64,000 nucleotides of DNA, from contig NC_088301.1 in the NCBI RefSeq assembly GCF_032854445.1, positions 8,800,281-8,864,280 of the forward strand, read 5' to 3'. The stretch is from Liolophura sinensis (taxonomy: Eukaryota; Mollusca; Polyplacophora; Chitonida; Chitonidae). Position numbers and translations under genes: made by a program. The notes below the pieces were generated by a model. It worked only from the letters and a program-made list of their open reading frames with translations. It was not told the DNA's origin and did not search any database. Numbering within the stretch: position 1 is the first letter of the stretch; each line of letters starts with the position of its first letter. Below, in pieces: positions 1 to 12,193 of the stretch.

Positions 1-252
1 TTGTAAACACACATTTTGTGCTGGAATACATACAGCTGGTGTATGGGTACGTTGATGTTTGGACATCAAATGAAGGTTTTTCCCCATTGTAAACACACAT
101 TTAGTGTTGGAATACGTACAGCTGGTGTATGGGTACGTTGATGTTTGGACATCAAATGAAGGTTTTTCCCATTGTAGACAGAGGATTGATGTTGGAAGAC
201 ATGTATCTGGTGTATCCTTTGATGTTTTGACATCACTGGAAGGTTTTGGAGT
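1..252. repeat. Tandem repeat, period about 86 bp
   Basis: About 2.9 copies of an 86-bp unit lie side by side. Units begin TTGTAAACACAC at 1 and 87 and TTGTAGACAG at 172, and each carries a GATGTTTGGACATCA-like palindromic core. The first two copies are nearly identical and the third is diverged. The array touches the left edge of the window, so its full length is unknown. Confidence 0.85.
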
Positions 253-1869
253 ATAGTTTGGAAGGCTACACAGGAGCAGTGCTAAATTAGCCAAAACTCG
301 CAAACTCAGGTGAAGCGATGTTCTGTTGAAGCCTTCGTTTTGCCAAAGTGTGAATGAAGCACTGTATATAAATATCACAGTACGTTTGGAATGTTAGAAG
401 TAACCACTATTAGTATTAGGCACTGCGTACCTCACGGAGTCGTTATATAGTCAGCATAGAAAAAAACAGCCACATATAACAAACGTACGTCTAATTAGGC
501 GAATGTCGATCGGGAGAGATCGCTTGACAAAACGCGCTAAATACATTTACTCTACACACTGTGGGTAACAAGATGATGTATGTTTACAATAACTGTAGCC
601 TAAGGGTAATTCTTACATAGGCGGAACAAAAGCCGATGTAATACGATTTCCATCAGAAACTGTTTCCATTGATTCTCCCTGAGACGTGGCAGAAACCGGT
701 TGCCAGGATGTCGGCTGCGTCACTGTCTGACATCCCTAAGAGCCAAGTCCACTCTGTGTCCTTCAGTGCGTGTGTGAATGAGGTCACTGATATTAGGTTA
801 ATGCCAGCGTTGGACGGAAGGATGGCTGATCAACGATCATTCATGGTAAAACACCGCGTCATCCACCTATCGCTTATAGATTAAATAAGGACTAATTGAA
901 AGCTTTCGACAATCGAAGGCTACAACTGAACGAAGACTTTCTCCATAAAAACTATTTTTCATATGACCTTAGGTTATTTCTTTCTGGCATTAATCACTTT
1001 CACGACAAAGTCAAAAAAATGGGCGTCATCTTTTTGTTATAGTTCTGTCTAGACTGGAGAAACATCAAATTATCTTTAAGTGAACAGCAGTAGTTTTAGC
1101 AATAATTCTTAGTGGATGTTTTTATATCATATGAATTTAGGCAATATGGAAGACTTAAATAAATCGGAAATTACAAATAATGGATTAACCTTGAAAGAGA
1201 AACTGTGCTGCAGCCCGCGCGTTTTTCTAGTATAATGACTCATGGCTGTACAAAATCCGCTGCCCCCAAACTCACAGCCTCACCAACCCCACAGCCCCCA
1301 CCAAACTCACAGGATAGAGTGGTAGGCCTACGCGCATTATTAATTGCACAGTCCTTAATAATCTTCTTTTCTAAACGAAAGAAAGAGGACGCAAAAGCCC
1401 GAACGACTAATGAAAAGTTAAAGTTCAGATTATCACATTTTTGTAAGCCGACGAGATAACGGTTCCGTCTAAGTCACATGATTTTTTTTTATCAAAACTC
1501 AATTTTACGCGCAATCCATGTGTATCGAAAAATATGAATTTTGGTGGCTTTCATAACATAAAATATGATTATGACATTTAATCTATAATTTTGGCTCACT
1601 AAAAAGTGTTTAATCTACCTTTATATTTGCTTGATGTAGCAAGGGGGCACTATTTCGTATACCGGGAAAGAAATCAAAGCAGACAACTTAATTATATCTT
1701 CTTTGTAAAGAGATTCCATATTCAACCACAGCTCCACAAGACAAATCTGTGACAATACACGGAGGTACCTGTTGTCGTTTTTCTCTGATGCATGATTGAC
1801 TAGGGTTAACCTAGCGATGAAAAGCACCATGACTCTTTGTACCACTCCTAGTGACATCAGTAACAGCAA
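253..1869. other. Intergenic, nothing recognised
   Basis: Short open frames here (669-884, 1205-1459) have no recognisable domain, and I see no exon flanked by good splice sites on either strand. Confidence 0.5.
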
Positions 1870-1993
1870 CAGTCGTGGGTTTCCCCGTGCTCTGCGCGAT
1901 TTTCTCCCCCCGTAATGCTGGCCGCCGTCGTATAAGTGAAATATTCTTGAGTATGGGATAAAACACCAATCAAATAAATAAATAAATAAATAC
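1870..1993 (+). mobile_element. SINE family A, 5'-truncated tail
   Basis: This is the 3' part of the commonest SINE in the window: GTGGGTTTCCCC, then GCTGGCCGCCGTCGTATAAG, then ATTCTTGAGTA, ending CACCAATC plus an AAATAAAT tail. The tRNA-like head is missing, as expected of a 5'-truncated retrotransposed copy. Confidence 0.85.
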
Positions 1994-3477
1994 ATAGGTT
2001 TTGGTCTTCCTGTTTTGGTGCTGGTCAACATAGATGAGGGGTATGAAGTTGGTAGAAGAAACAATACCCCAATTCCTAGACCTATTCGAATAAGAAAGAG
2101 AAACTTTCAGTGCACTTCATGGACCCTTTTAACTTGCCTTTTCAGACAAATCCACAACTGATGGGTTGGCCAGTTTCAGGACTCCACAAAAAGTAAAACT
2201 TTATCAGTCAACATAGAATAATGCCTTCAGAATATGCTTCGATGAACACATTGCAAACATGCGAAAAGGTTGAAGAATTACAGAAGTGGAAATAAAAGGC
2301 GGGCAGACACACATGTACACCCTAAAATGCATCCCTTTACAGCAAAATTAACCTACGAACCCTTGGAACATCCACTTAGATGTAGATGAAGAATCCCACA
2401 AGAATTAAATATAAGTGTAACAAATGAACAAAACACTAAGATAATCAAAGGGATTTATGCTGCAGGACTTACAGACACTAACTATGATTGGTAAACCATT
2501 ACCCAGTATCATGTTGTCCGGAAATTTCCCTTTTATTTCATACATAATTATAAGGTAAGACAAATGTCACGCAGCCGGACTCCCATGATCCATCAGCAGT
2601 CTTGGCTCTCAAGTAACTTTTATTTCGGACGGTAATACAATTAACAGTGGTCCTTTAACAACACTTATTACCTACCAAATAAATGAGGCTGTTATTCAAA
2701 TAAACATGACCATGAATTTAATACTGTGATCTCTTTTCGATAAGCAAAAAGCAGAAAATGTTTCTGTTTGACGAGTGCGTGGAAGGAAATATTTAATTGT
2801 CCTGCTTGAGGAAAATGTGGCCTAATTGCTTTCAGTTCAGTCATGGCTGAACTGAACAATGACATGATATTGTTGATGTAGGCATATTTAGAAAGACCGT
2901 TTGTCAGGAAATATCATGGGATGTGTCAGCTTATTGTTTAAGCATGGGAAAAATTCCATAGAACAAGTGCTCCGTTAAGTCAAAGTGACCTATAGACAAT
3001 CATTTGTATATAGATTTACTGTACCACTTCGTCTCCAACATCATAAGATGAACGGCTCCACCAACACATCAGTTGTGGCGGTGGCATGCTAGCAGACAAC
3101 GAAAGTTGTGTTTGTGGCCAATCGAATGTTTCTTCTGCTTTGTGAGTTTTGAAATTCTGCCAAACAGACAATGTCTGTAGGAAAGTCCCCTCTGTGACCA
3201 TTTGGTATCTGGCCAAAGCAGACAGTATAGCTGCACAGTATATCTGGATTTAATAATCTATTTCGCCGAAACAGCACATCTCTGGATGGTATTGACAATC
3301 GACGAAGAATTCATGTGATTTGTTTGTCTTAAAAGTTCCACGGGGTGTGCCAATTTGTATGTCAAGATGTATGTTCATCATATAATATGAGTTGCCTGAG
3401 TAGTCAATCAGCTAAGGTGTAAAGTAGGACAGATCGGCGGATCATTTGAAATACATGTAAATAAAACGACACAGTAC
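1994..3477. other. Intergenic, nothing recognised
   Basis: No domain-bearing reading frame is seen. The short minus-strand frames at 3016-3298 show no family resemblance. Confidence 0.5.
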
Positions 3478-4125
3478 TAGCTGGGGAAAGCCAGATACAG
3501 TATAAACCCAGAGAATCCTGATGCAGTATAAACAAAGAGAAATCTGCTACAGTAATCCCATACGGCGTACAATATACCCCTGTACAGTAAACCCAGAGAA
3601 ACACGGAACAGTATAAACCCAGAGAAACCTGATACAGTATATACAAAGATAAACCTGCTACAGTAATCCCATACGGCGTACAATATACCCCTGTACAGTA
3701 AACCCAGATAAACACGGTACAGTATAAACCCGGAGAAACCAGGTATAGTATAAACAAAGATAAACCTGCTACAGTAATCCCAAATTACGTACAATATACC
3801 CCTGCTACAGTAAACCCGGAGAAAAACGGTACAGTAAACCTAAATACAACAGCTACGGTAATGCCAGAAATACCCCACACAATACATGTGTGCACTAAAC
3901 TAGGAAAACTTTGAACACCAAACCGTGAGAGAAAACGGAGAGAAACCTTATATTATAAACCCAGAGAAACCTGGCATGCTAAACCTTGAGAAACTCGGTC
4001 CCGTAAACCTACATATCTGGTACCGTAAACTAAACCCAGAGAAACCCGTACAGTAAATCCACAGAAACCGCATACAATCAACCCAGAGAAACCCGTGCAG
4101 TGGCCCCACAGAAACCTGGACCGTG
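3478..4125. repeat. Compound minisatellite
   Basis: A short motif close to ACAGTAAACCCAGAGAAACC recurs about every 22-30 bp. In the first half it is organised into a higher-order unit of about 120 bp that includes CCCATACGGCGTACAATATA (copies near 3546, 3667 and 3778). It decays toward 4125. The overlapping minus-strand frames rich in Y, L and G are by-products of the repeat. Confidence 0.85.
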
Positions 4126-5445
4126 TATTGACTGACCGTGAACAGTTAGATTAAAACCCCGAGTGAAGTAAAATGAGAAGAGGCCGTATTTCACAGGTTA
4201 CATGTGACTGTTCGTCAGCTATCACACTGTCGGTGCTGCCTCTTTAAGTAATTTCCGTGCTCTGTGTGTTCGGTTGTATTATTGTGTCCCAATTGTAAAG
4301 TGACAGGCGCATTTAAAAGTTGATAGGGCGGTGACTGGCGTTCAACTTCTAATTTTGTCTCCACGTCGTCGTAAGAAGTTATGACATGTGTTAAGGGTAA
4401 CGAAGAATGACGAGCGTAAAATTTGACTGACGTTGTTGTAGTGGCGTTTGTAACCAGTAGGGGTTAATTAGTTTTAATTCTGAAGTGGGGGCCTGCAGCT
4501 ATTTCGAATTCATTCTTTCTAAACTTCGCTGTTCAAACCCGAAGGTAGGGCTCAAATGCCCATCTAATAATGATTGAATTGTATTTGGAACTTGAACCTT
4601 CACAGAAAAACTTTTCTCTTTGAGCGTGCTTGCTATATCGTCAAATTTATTCTACATTTCTGAATTTCTTTTTACCGTACAAGTTCACATGATTTGTTTT
4701 TGCTGCTCACCCAACGGCAATAATGTGAAAAAGTGCCATATTTAAATCACGTGGGAGAAAAAACATGTCAAAATAAGTTAAAAATTTGTCAGACATGAGA
4801 AATAACTGCTATGTGCTACAACCTGGATTTGTCTAACACTGTCAGTAATATATTTTGGAGGCTTTTGAACGACGGGATAAACCGTCTGAGCGATACTATC
4901 TTACTGCAAAGCGTCCATCATGAAGAAGAATTGGTAGACGAATACCAGTGGAAATACTCCCTTGAAAGTTTATCATATCGATGACAAACCGAGGTAATAT
5001 TTGATTCCCGTATAAACACCCATGTTATCTGTAACTTGTCCATGATCTGAAGATTTATCGTCTTTAATATCCCACTGTCCCTTTGTCATTAAAACTTGGC
5101 GTATTAAAACTTGCTTATGTCTTTAGCTGTGTTGAAAAAAAGGATGATAAAAATGGCTATTACAACTGACGGTGTCATCATATATAGCGGAAAGAATCTG
5201 CTTTTTTAGGCTTTTTTGTATCATACAGGAAAACTGATCTATTTCCACCACAAATATTATACCAGTACCAAAAACATTTCTTAATTACTGCCGCCCAGTT
5301 TGAAGCCTCACAAAAAACACGAAGGCAATTATACAAGCTTATCCGGACAGTTCAAACGCTTATGACAACGCCAAAGCTATTCCCCCTCGGTACTCTTACC
5401 TATCCTGTCGCCCAACTTGAGAGAAACAGACCAAGTCTATGTTGT
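4126..5445. other. Intergenic, nothing recognised
   Basis: AT-rich sequence without a convincing coding frame, RNA gene or repeat that I can identify. Confidence 0.5.
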
Positions 5446-5522
5446 GAGAAGGCGTGGTGTCGTGTTTGGTGTCTTCCGCATGGCGTTCCAGTCAGGCAAC
5501 ATAATAAACATGTTGGCACTGA
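5446..5522 (+). mobile_element. SINE family B, internal fragment
   Basis: GGTGTCTTCCGCATGGCGTT and the following CCAGTCAGGCA match the internal part of family B, whose other copies are at 5742-6056, 13631-13935 and 18371-18918. Head and tail are missing. Confidence 0.6.
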
Positions 5523-5741
5523 AAAAGTGACAATCGCGTAAAATAACCGAAATAATTAATAATTAAAGCTGTTAGTAAACAGCATTTCCGGGTTCAAGCT
5601 GTTTTTCAGGTAGCAATGATCTCATTTCTGGATTAATCACTTTTATCTACATGTAATGAAATATCGAATGGTGCTACTTAATCTCTATAGGATTGTTTGT
5701 AAAGTTTTCCAATTTTGATAAAACAGTTTAAAAACGTAATT

Positions 5742-6056
5742 AAAGAGTGAGTGAGTGAGTGTTTGGTATCTAACGTCGTACTTAACAATTTTTCAGTCAT
5801 ATGACGACGAAGGCATCCTTAGAATGCATGTAATGTGCCTCCTTGTTGCAGGACGGATTTCCACTGCTCTTTTATCTAGTGCTGCTTCACTGAAACGCCT
5901 TACTGAAGGCAAATAAGACGCCCCGCCCGAGCAATTATACTGATAGGGGTCAACCAGAAGTTGCACTATCCCCTTCATGCTTAATAAAGAAGTTACCGGT
6001 ATCACTGCATCAGTGGGATTCGAACTCTTCCTAATCTCTTTTGTATCTGCCGCAGT
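5742..6056 (-). mobile_element. SINE family B copy
   Basis: Read on the minus strand, a degenerate tRNA-like head (B-box GAGTTCGAATCC near 6018-6029) leads to a body and then to ACGTCGTTA-type sequence ending in a CACTCACTCACTC tail (plus strand GTGAGTGAGTGAGTG at 5747). It is about 85-90% similar by eye to the copy at 13631-13935. Confidence 0.85.
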
Positions 6057-7485
6057 CAAACTGGGAAGTCAAACTGGTCAAAAGTTGAGAGCGGCTAAAT
6101 TTTTAAACTATGTCAAGCGCGAAGTGCCATTCCCATCCATAAACATATTACAAAAATTAGACCATATAGGACTTGTTTCGATGGTGTTGGTTTGTACCTT
6201 AGATCTACTATAGATAGTCAATGACTGAAACAATACATTGTTGCAAAGAAACAATATGAAGAAAGTGTGACAAAATGCGGCAAAACACAGAAGGAATATA
6301 CTGGATTAGAATGCCGAGATGTACAGGTACATGTATCGCGTACAATAGGCTTAGTTCTGAAGACCAGCATATAGATATATTGCGGTTTTGATCTTGTGAT
6401 CATAGGGAATAAAAAGAAAGAAACAATACATTCTTGCAAGGTCGAGTCCGTTCTCACGGTAAACTGCGGTAATTAGTTTCATGCAGTCTTGCACGAGATC
6501 CGTTCCCATTTTTGGTGAAAAAGTTTTTGCTTATTGCACGAAAACTACACGCCACAGCGAAAAACTACTTGCAGATTCCTAATCCTGCATGACGTCAAAG
6601 TGTACTAGCCAGCATTTTGTTTTGGTTATTTTAAACGGTTATTAAATCTGACCTACTTTTGCACTATTTTCAAATCTCAGCAAGAGACTAATTTGCATAA
6701 AAGTCAAAAGAAAAAAATTACATATTTTGCTAAAGGTGATGGGGGAAACACATTTATTGGCATTTCATGTCAGTAAATTCATTCGTCCAGGAGAAGTATC
6801 ATTTTAAAAGGTTTTTATTAATATCCAATATGGCCTCTAAGTCATGAGACTGAATCAGCCCAAAAGTTACCGGGCACAACTTTAAGTCGTACCTGTAAAC
6901 ATACCTATGTCATGAATTTATATTACTGACCAATTTTTTGCTAAAATTTGACACAGTTTTGTCGAGAATAATAATAATTCTAACGATCTCAATAAGGTTT
7001 CAAGTGGAAAGGCTTGAACCACTACTAACCAAGCAAACAATACACACCTGGGTGAAAAGGTGACTTACAATATAGTTATACAGCTCAGGGTGATGTACAT
7101 GTAATTGATCTTCAAAAACGACGTTATGGTTTGAGATAAGACATTTGTAGCTACTCAGAACTGTAGCTTCAAAATTCGCTTGATTCTGATAAAAGTAAGC
7201 GAAATATTTATTTACTTATTTATTTGATTGCTTTTTATTGCCGTGGTCTTTTTTATGAGATAAGGAAACTAGAGTTAAAAATTGCCGCCCTGAGCCAGTT
7301 CGTAATCGGTTAGTGTCTGTAATAGGTCTACACGTCAAATATTTTTATTTTACGACTGGTAATAAGCTAAGCGATGACAATGTCAAAGTTAATTTGATTT
7401 TTGCATCTAACTTTCCGGCGCGGTTCAGTGTTGTAGAAAAATAAAATAATGACTTTGGGGTTCGGTTTATTTTATTAGACGGACA
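6057..7485. other. Intergenic, nothing recognised
   Basis: AT-rich sequence; I see no coding exon, RNA gene or repeat structure beyond simple ATTT runs. Confidence 0.5.
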
Positions 7486-7611
7486 TATTTATTTATTTAT
7501 TTATTTATTTGACAGTTGTTTAACGCCATACTCATGAAAGATGATTTTTCACTTATACCATGGTGGTCATTGTTTTTTGTGGAAGAAATCGAGGTACCGG
7601 GTTAATCCACC
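7486..7611 (-). mobile_element. SINE family A, degenerate tail
   Basis: A TATTTATTTATT run is followed by diverged GTTTAACGCCATACTC and TTTCACTTATACCATGGTGG, the reverse complement of the family A 3' region. It is older than most copies here. Confidence 0.65.
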
Positions 7612-7984
7612 AAGCTTTGGTATGTTCATTTCGAACTTTTCAACGCGTGAAGCGCAGATTTACTCACAATACTGTGGTCTTCGACGGACACTGGGCTGTG
7701 CGAGACGAGCGTCGTTGATGCCTTATTTTGTCATCAAGACTCACTGAACATGCGGTGAGAATGGAGGAATGTTCAAATTCATTGTACTGAATCGGGTTTC
7801 AACGGGAGTTAGATGTAAATAAATCATTTTTGTGAGTGTAACTTTGTACTGTCAGCGATGCTGTCGATAAAGGGGAAATAACTCCTGTTGTCCTTGTACA
7901 TTCCGATGCGACATTTCACCATTTTATGCGCTACAACTGCGGCAATTATTCTTTGCAGAAATAAGGAAGAAAGATACCATTACA

Positions 7985-9640
7985 CATTAATGATAGACAA
8001 CTGCACGATGCCCCGACGGAGAATCTTGTAAATGAATACGACGAATGCCAGAGAATGCTTGAGAACATATATGAATACAAAGCTCAAGTCGCGATGATAA
8101 GATCTAAAATTATATGGTCAGGGCAGGGAGAAATATCAACGAAGAAAAACTGAATCATCAGATGACTCAAATTTACTAGTTTTACCCACTGTTATGCACG
8201 TCAAAGAATTATCTCATGTTCAATTTCGATGAAACCTTCGATAATTTATTCAATGCAACAAAGCCTCCGGCCTTGTCATCTGCTGAACAAAATTTATTGG
8301 ACTCCAATTTTACAGAAGAGGAATTTGAAGATGTGGTGAAAAATGCCTAGGTCAATGTATCACCAGGGTATGGTGGTTTGTCAAAGGAATTTTATTAACA
8401 GTTTTGGAGTAACATTAAACCATTTCTTTTGAAGCCATTCGGCCATTCACTCCATACTGGGAAACTAGGACTTCAGTCAACACGAGGTGTAAGAACCTTA
8501 ATTGAAAAACCAGGGAAAGATCCAAAACTGACCTACGTCCGATCACATTGTTGAATTCGGATTACAGTTTATTGTTTTCAAAATTATTAGCTAATCGAAT
8601 AAAGGTGGTCCTCACTAACATGATGAATCGCAAGCCGGATTTGTGCATGGTCAATACATAGGAGAAAACATACGTTTTGTTCTGCATGGATTTGCTGGAT
8701 AACTATGAGGGTGGTGGCCTTTTGCTTTTCCTTTTCTCTTGAACAAGGCCATTCTGTTGAATACTGTTTCCTGACTAAAGTTCTTCAATGTTTCAAATTT
8801 AGAACAAAAAACACGTCAAAGTGGATATATCTATTTTATACGGATACGTTCAGCTGTGTCTTAAAATAAAGGTAGGTTCAGAATTTGGCCCTAAGATTCC
8901 CGAGGGCTAAAACACGGTTGCCCATTGTTCCCATATTTATTTATTTTTTGTGCTGAATTAATAAAAATTAAATTAAGGGATATGCAGGCTGTGAAGAGTG
9001 TAAACGTTTATGGAAAGGGGGTAAAGGGCAAGTATTTTTCTGATAACTCGACTCTGAGAAACTTCGAGTCAGTTATAATGAGGCTCTGGATTTTTATGTT
9101 AACACTGAGCTATTGAGCGGATTAAAAATTAATTTAGAAAAGACTAAACTCCTTAGGATCAAACCACGCAAGGCTGTTTTTCTAAACAATACATACGACA
9201 TATCGGTCATAGACTCAACAACGTTTCTGGGCATTAGCATTTTCCGAGATCTGGAAAAACTGCATAGAGAAAATTTAGATCCAGATATAAACAAATTAAA
9301 AACAAGCCTACAAATCTGGTCTGAAGGATGCCCCACGTTGTCGATGGGAAAAAGCACTCTTTCAAAGGAAGAAGGCATCTTAAGAATGGTGTATTTGGCC
9401 AGTGTGCTTCTGTTAAAAACACAGCACTGCAAAATAGTCAGTTCAGAGTTATATAAATTTATATGGAATTACAAATAGGACAAAGTTAAAAGAGGCGTTT
9501 ATATTCATGAATAAGGCCCTAAAGTTTATCTGGCTAAGAATGTATTTTAATGATGCGAAAAGTTTATCAAAACTGACTCATCTATTCAGTGAGTTGAGGT
9601 GGGTTAACTTTCCTCCTATGCAATTTGTTATTATTACACC
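7985..9640 (+). pseudogene. Decayed L1/Tx1-like LINE reverse transcriptase
   Basis: Relic of the second open frame of a non-LTR retrotransposon. Pieces of the reverse transcriptase can be read in changing frames: a pre-RT segment with YDECQRMLENIYEYKAQ (about 8034-8110), a segment resembling LLNSDYKLFSKLLANRIK (about 8548-8605), a GENIRFVLHGLLDNYE-like piece (about 8660-8710), and the intact C-terminal palm/thumb stretch from 9113 (SGLKINLEKTKLLRI, then TTFLGISIF). This order and wording are typical of L1/Tx1-type elements. Several stops and frameshifts break it, and the YXDD box is not legible, so it cannot be active. A family A SINE follows directly at 9643. Confidence 0.8.
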
Positions 9641-9642
9641 AA

Positions 9643-9868
9643 GGGGCCTCCGTGGCTTAGTTGGTTAGCGCGCTAGCGCAGCGTAATGATCCAGGAGCCT
9701 CTCACCAATGCGGTCGGCGTGAGTTCTAGTCCAGCTCAAGCTGGCTTCCTCTCTGGCCGTACGTGGGAAGGTCTTGCAGCAACCTGCGGATGGTCGTGGG
9801 TTTCCCCCGGGCTCTGCTCGGTTTCTTCCCACCACAATGCTGGCCGCCGTCGCATAAGTGAAATATGC
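9643..9868 (+). mobile_element. SINE family A with tRNA-like head
   Basis: It starts GGGGCCTCCGTGGCTTAG. The A-box-like TGGCTTAGTTGGTTAGCGCG (about 9653) and B-box-like GAGTTCTAGTCC (about 9721) mark the Pol III promoter head. The body continues through GCTGGCTTCCTCTC and GTGGGTTTCCCCCGGG to GCTGGCCGCCGTCGCATAAG. The 3' AT-rich tail is missing. Confidence 0.88.
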
Positions 9869-10089
9869 CATACCACAGTCTTCCTCACCACACGAGAGTA
9901 ATCGCCTCTCTGTGAAGTAATAGGCTGTAAATTCCAGTCCTATTCTTTCGCCTAATTCACATGAGACTTTGGTTTTTAACTGTTGCTGTTAGAAATGAAG
10001 TCACAGGACTTTGTTATCTTGATAACCTCTGAGGCTGTGTATAGTAACCCGTGGCAAAAAGTCTTTAGTTCCATCCGAAAGAGACAAAA

Positions 10090-11030
10090 TTCTGCTAGCA
10101 CATCTAGCCGTTTTCTTTACCAATTGTCAAAAAATAAAACTACTATTTTTTTTCGAGCAAGAACTATGCAAGCTTCCAGCTTTCAGCTTTGGAAGCCTAT
10201 TGTTTTGGCTCAAAATTTTAAAATTATTCTTCAGACGGTGTTTTTGTCGCTTTTCTAGAAAACTGTAAATCGCAGCTGTTTGCAGCCACGTGTTCTGCAG
10301 TTTATTCCTCGGTGTCTCTTCTCAGCATTTCAAGCAAGTGAAACCATCATCTCAAGAACCAGTGGACGGATCGCTCTGAAATTTGATACACATTTAGAGC
10401 AATAGTATAAAGTAAAAAGTATACGTAAAACACCAAACCAAAAAATAAATAAATAAATCTACTAATTTAATTAAGAAATAATAATCAGCTGAAAACTTTA
10501 CAAGCCCGACATTTGTCGAAAATGCATATATATAATGTCATAAAAAGGTTTTGAATTTTGAAAAGATTGATGTATTCGGGTGTATTTTGGATCGGTAATT
10601 CGGAATGCGTTTTTGTTGTCTGTCCATTTTAGTAACCTTTTGAGATATAGTTTAAAAAAACTAATTGTAGATTTTTGAAATATCGAAAAGGATTAGAGCT
10701 TGAAGAACCAAATTGTAGCCAAAGGGATACGCTTTCTGTGGTTTCCGAACACATTTGAGTTACGATTAATTGTTTTCTTGCTAGAAGTGTATAAATGACA
10801 TCACCCTATTTCAGAAATAGATATTTAAGCCCTTTTATGAAACTTTGAGGGCAAATGCATGGACAGTAATATGTTCGTGAACTACCTAGTTAAATGTTGA
10901 TGATTTCCCAAAGCGGGTTGTGTATCTTAATACGCCTGCATCGTTACTGAACGGCTGTTACAAACATTGTTATTTTCGCCAACTTATCGGTACTGAAGCA
11001 GAAGCTGAAAACCAGTAATGCAGGCTCCGA
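10090..11030 (+). repeat. Unclassified dispersed repeat, copy 1
   Basis: This stretch can be aligned by eye with 62170-62880 in the same orientation. Shared blocks include ACTGTAAATCGCAGCT / ACTGCAAATTGCAGCT, a TCTGAAATTTGATA / TCTGAAATTTAATA block, GAGTTACGATTAATTG / GAGCTACGATTAAATG, and AGAAGTGTATAAATGACATC / AGAAGTGTTTAAATGACATC. No terminal repeat or coding frame was found, so the class is unknown. It sits in intergenic DNA. Confidence 0.7.
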
Positions 11031-11104
11031 AGGAGCCGTGAAGCTGCAGCAGTTTTACTTTTAACTGCAGCTGCCAGAAGTTATGTCATAACTGTTTGTC
11101 GCCT

Positions 11105-11312
11105 TAGTAACCTCCAAGTCCCCCGCTGGCCGATTGCATCAGCGTCAACTGCATAACTTCAGACAACTTAAACAATGAGGTCGTGTGTTCAAATCCAGCC
11201 CCAGATGATTTCCACCGGGCTGTTGTCGGATTTCTCACTTGCGTACTAGGCAGTCCGTATACGAATAAAATAATCTTGAGTATATAGTGTAAAACTCCAA
11301 TGAAGTGAATAC
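11105..11312 (+). mobile_element. SINE with family A tail and a different head
   Basis: A tRNA-like B-box (GTGTTCAAATCC at about 11185) is followed by a shortened body and the family A 3' end (AATCTTGAGTATATAGTGTAAAACTCC). Its head does not match the GGGGCCTCCGTGG head of full-length family A copies. Confidence 0.55.
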
Positions 11313-11938
11313 AACTCGGTGTATATTCATAACATATCCTGATGAACAAAATACATGCCATCACAAATTCAATATAGTTCAGGGGAAAATACAGTTAAGG
11401 AACTCTGAGACTCGTCCGGTGACGTATGCTTTAATTTCTTTCACAACAAGGATTTTTACAATCTTTAATAGGTAGTTCAAGATTAGTTCATCTTCCATCC
11501 TACGGACTCCGTGTCTGTAATGTGGAAAGGGTTATGTTGGCTCAATATTCCTTTTGTATCCAACTGTTTGTGTTACATTTAAATGACATTATATTTGATT
11601 GAGCCAAAGCTCGTTAGTATCCTTTTTCTATGGGTCAGTGTAATTCAAGTAAGATATATGGAGAACGATGGGTTTACTATCCATCAACTGAGGAACCCAG
11701 TTATTGAGTCTTTGGAGGTTTCTTTAACACTAAAACATGTAAGCGTCGTGAGACTTTTCTTTAGACAGGCTAGAAACTTCCGCTCGTGAAGAAAACGTCT
11801 TTTCGTCTTTGTAGATGATACTGAGCCAACCCAGGATGAATGGCGGATGTCTGAAACGGAGAGAAATATGTCAAGGGTGAGTACAAGATGGCGACAGCAC
11901 TCTCTCTTTTATCTAGTCTGACACTTCGCATACAGTGA
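11313..11938. other. Intergenic, nothing recognised
   Basis: No coding exon or repeat recognised. Confidence 0.5.
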
Positions 11939-12193
11939 GGCTCCGTGGTCGAGATAATCAGCGTGCCAGCGCGGCGCAATGAACCAGGAGCCTCTCACCA
12001 ATGCTGTCGCTCTTTCAGGTCCAGTTCATGCTAGTTTCCTCTCCGGTCGCACGTGGGAAGGTTTTTCCAGCAACCTGTGAATGCTCGTAAGTTTCCTCGG
12101 GGCTCTGCCCAGTTTCCTCCTACCACAATGCTGGCTGCCGTCGTATGAGTTAAATATTCTCGAGTACGACGTTAAACACCAATCAAATAAATG
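11939..12193 (+). mobile_element. SINE family A, near full length
   Basis: It runs from GGCTCCGTGGTCGAG through AGCCTCTCACCAATGC, TTCCTCTCCGGTCGCACGTG, GGTTTCCTCC-type sequence and GCTGGCTGCCGTCGTATGAG to CACCAATCAAATAAATG. Both the tRNA-like head and the AAATAAAT tail are present, so this is one of the most complete copies. Confidence 0.9.

Noticed and set aside
3404-3794. Minus-strand frames of 105-117 codons rich in Tyr, Leu and Gly
   Set aside because: They lie wholly in the minisatellite at 3478-4125, and their repetitive protein is explained by it; no start context or domain.
9113-9478. A functional reverse transcriptase gene
   Set aside because: The 121-codon frame is only the end of a LINE frame whose upstream part is broken by stops and frameshifts.
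9665-9901. Frames of about 70 codons over SINE copies (also at 18657-18869, 32293-32499, 37869-38075 and 50163-50390)
   Set aside because: They are translations of family A SINE sequence; the same words recur on either strand wherever a copy lies.
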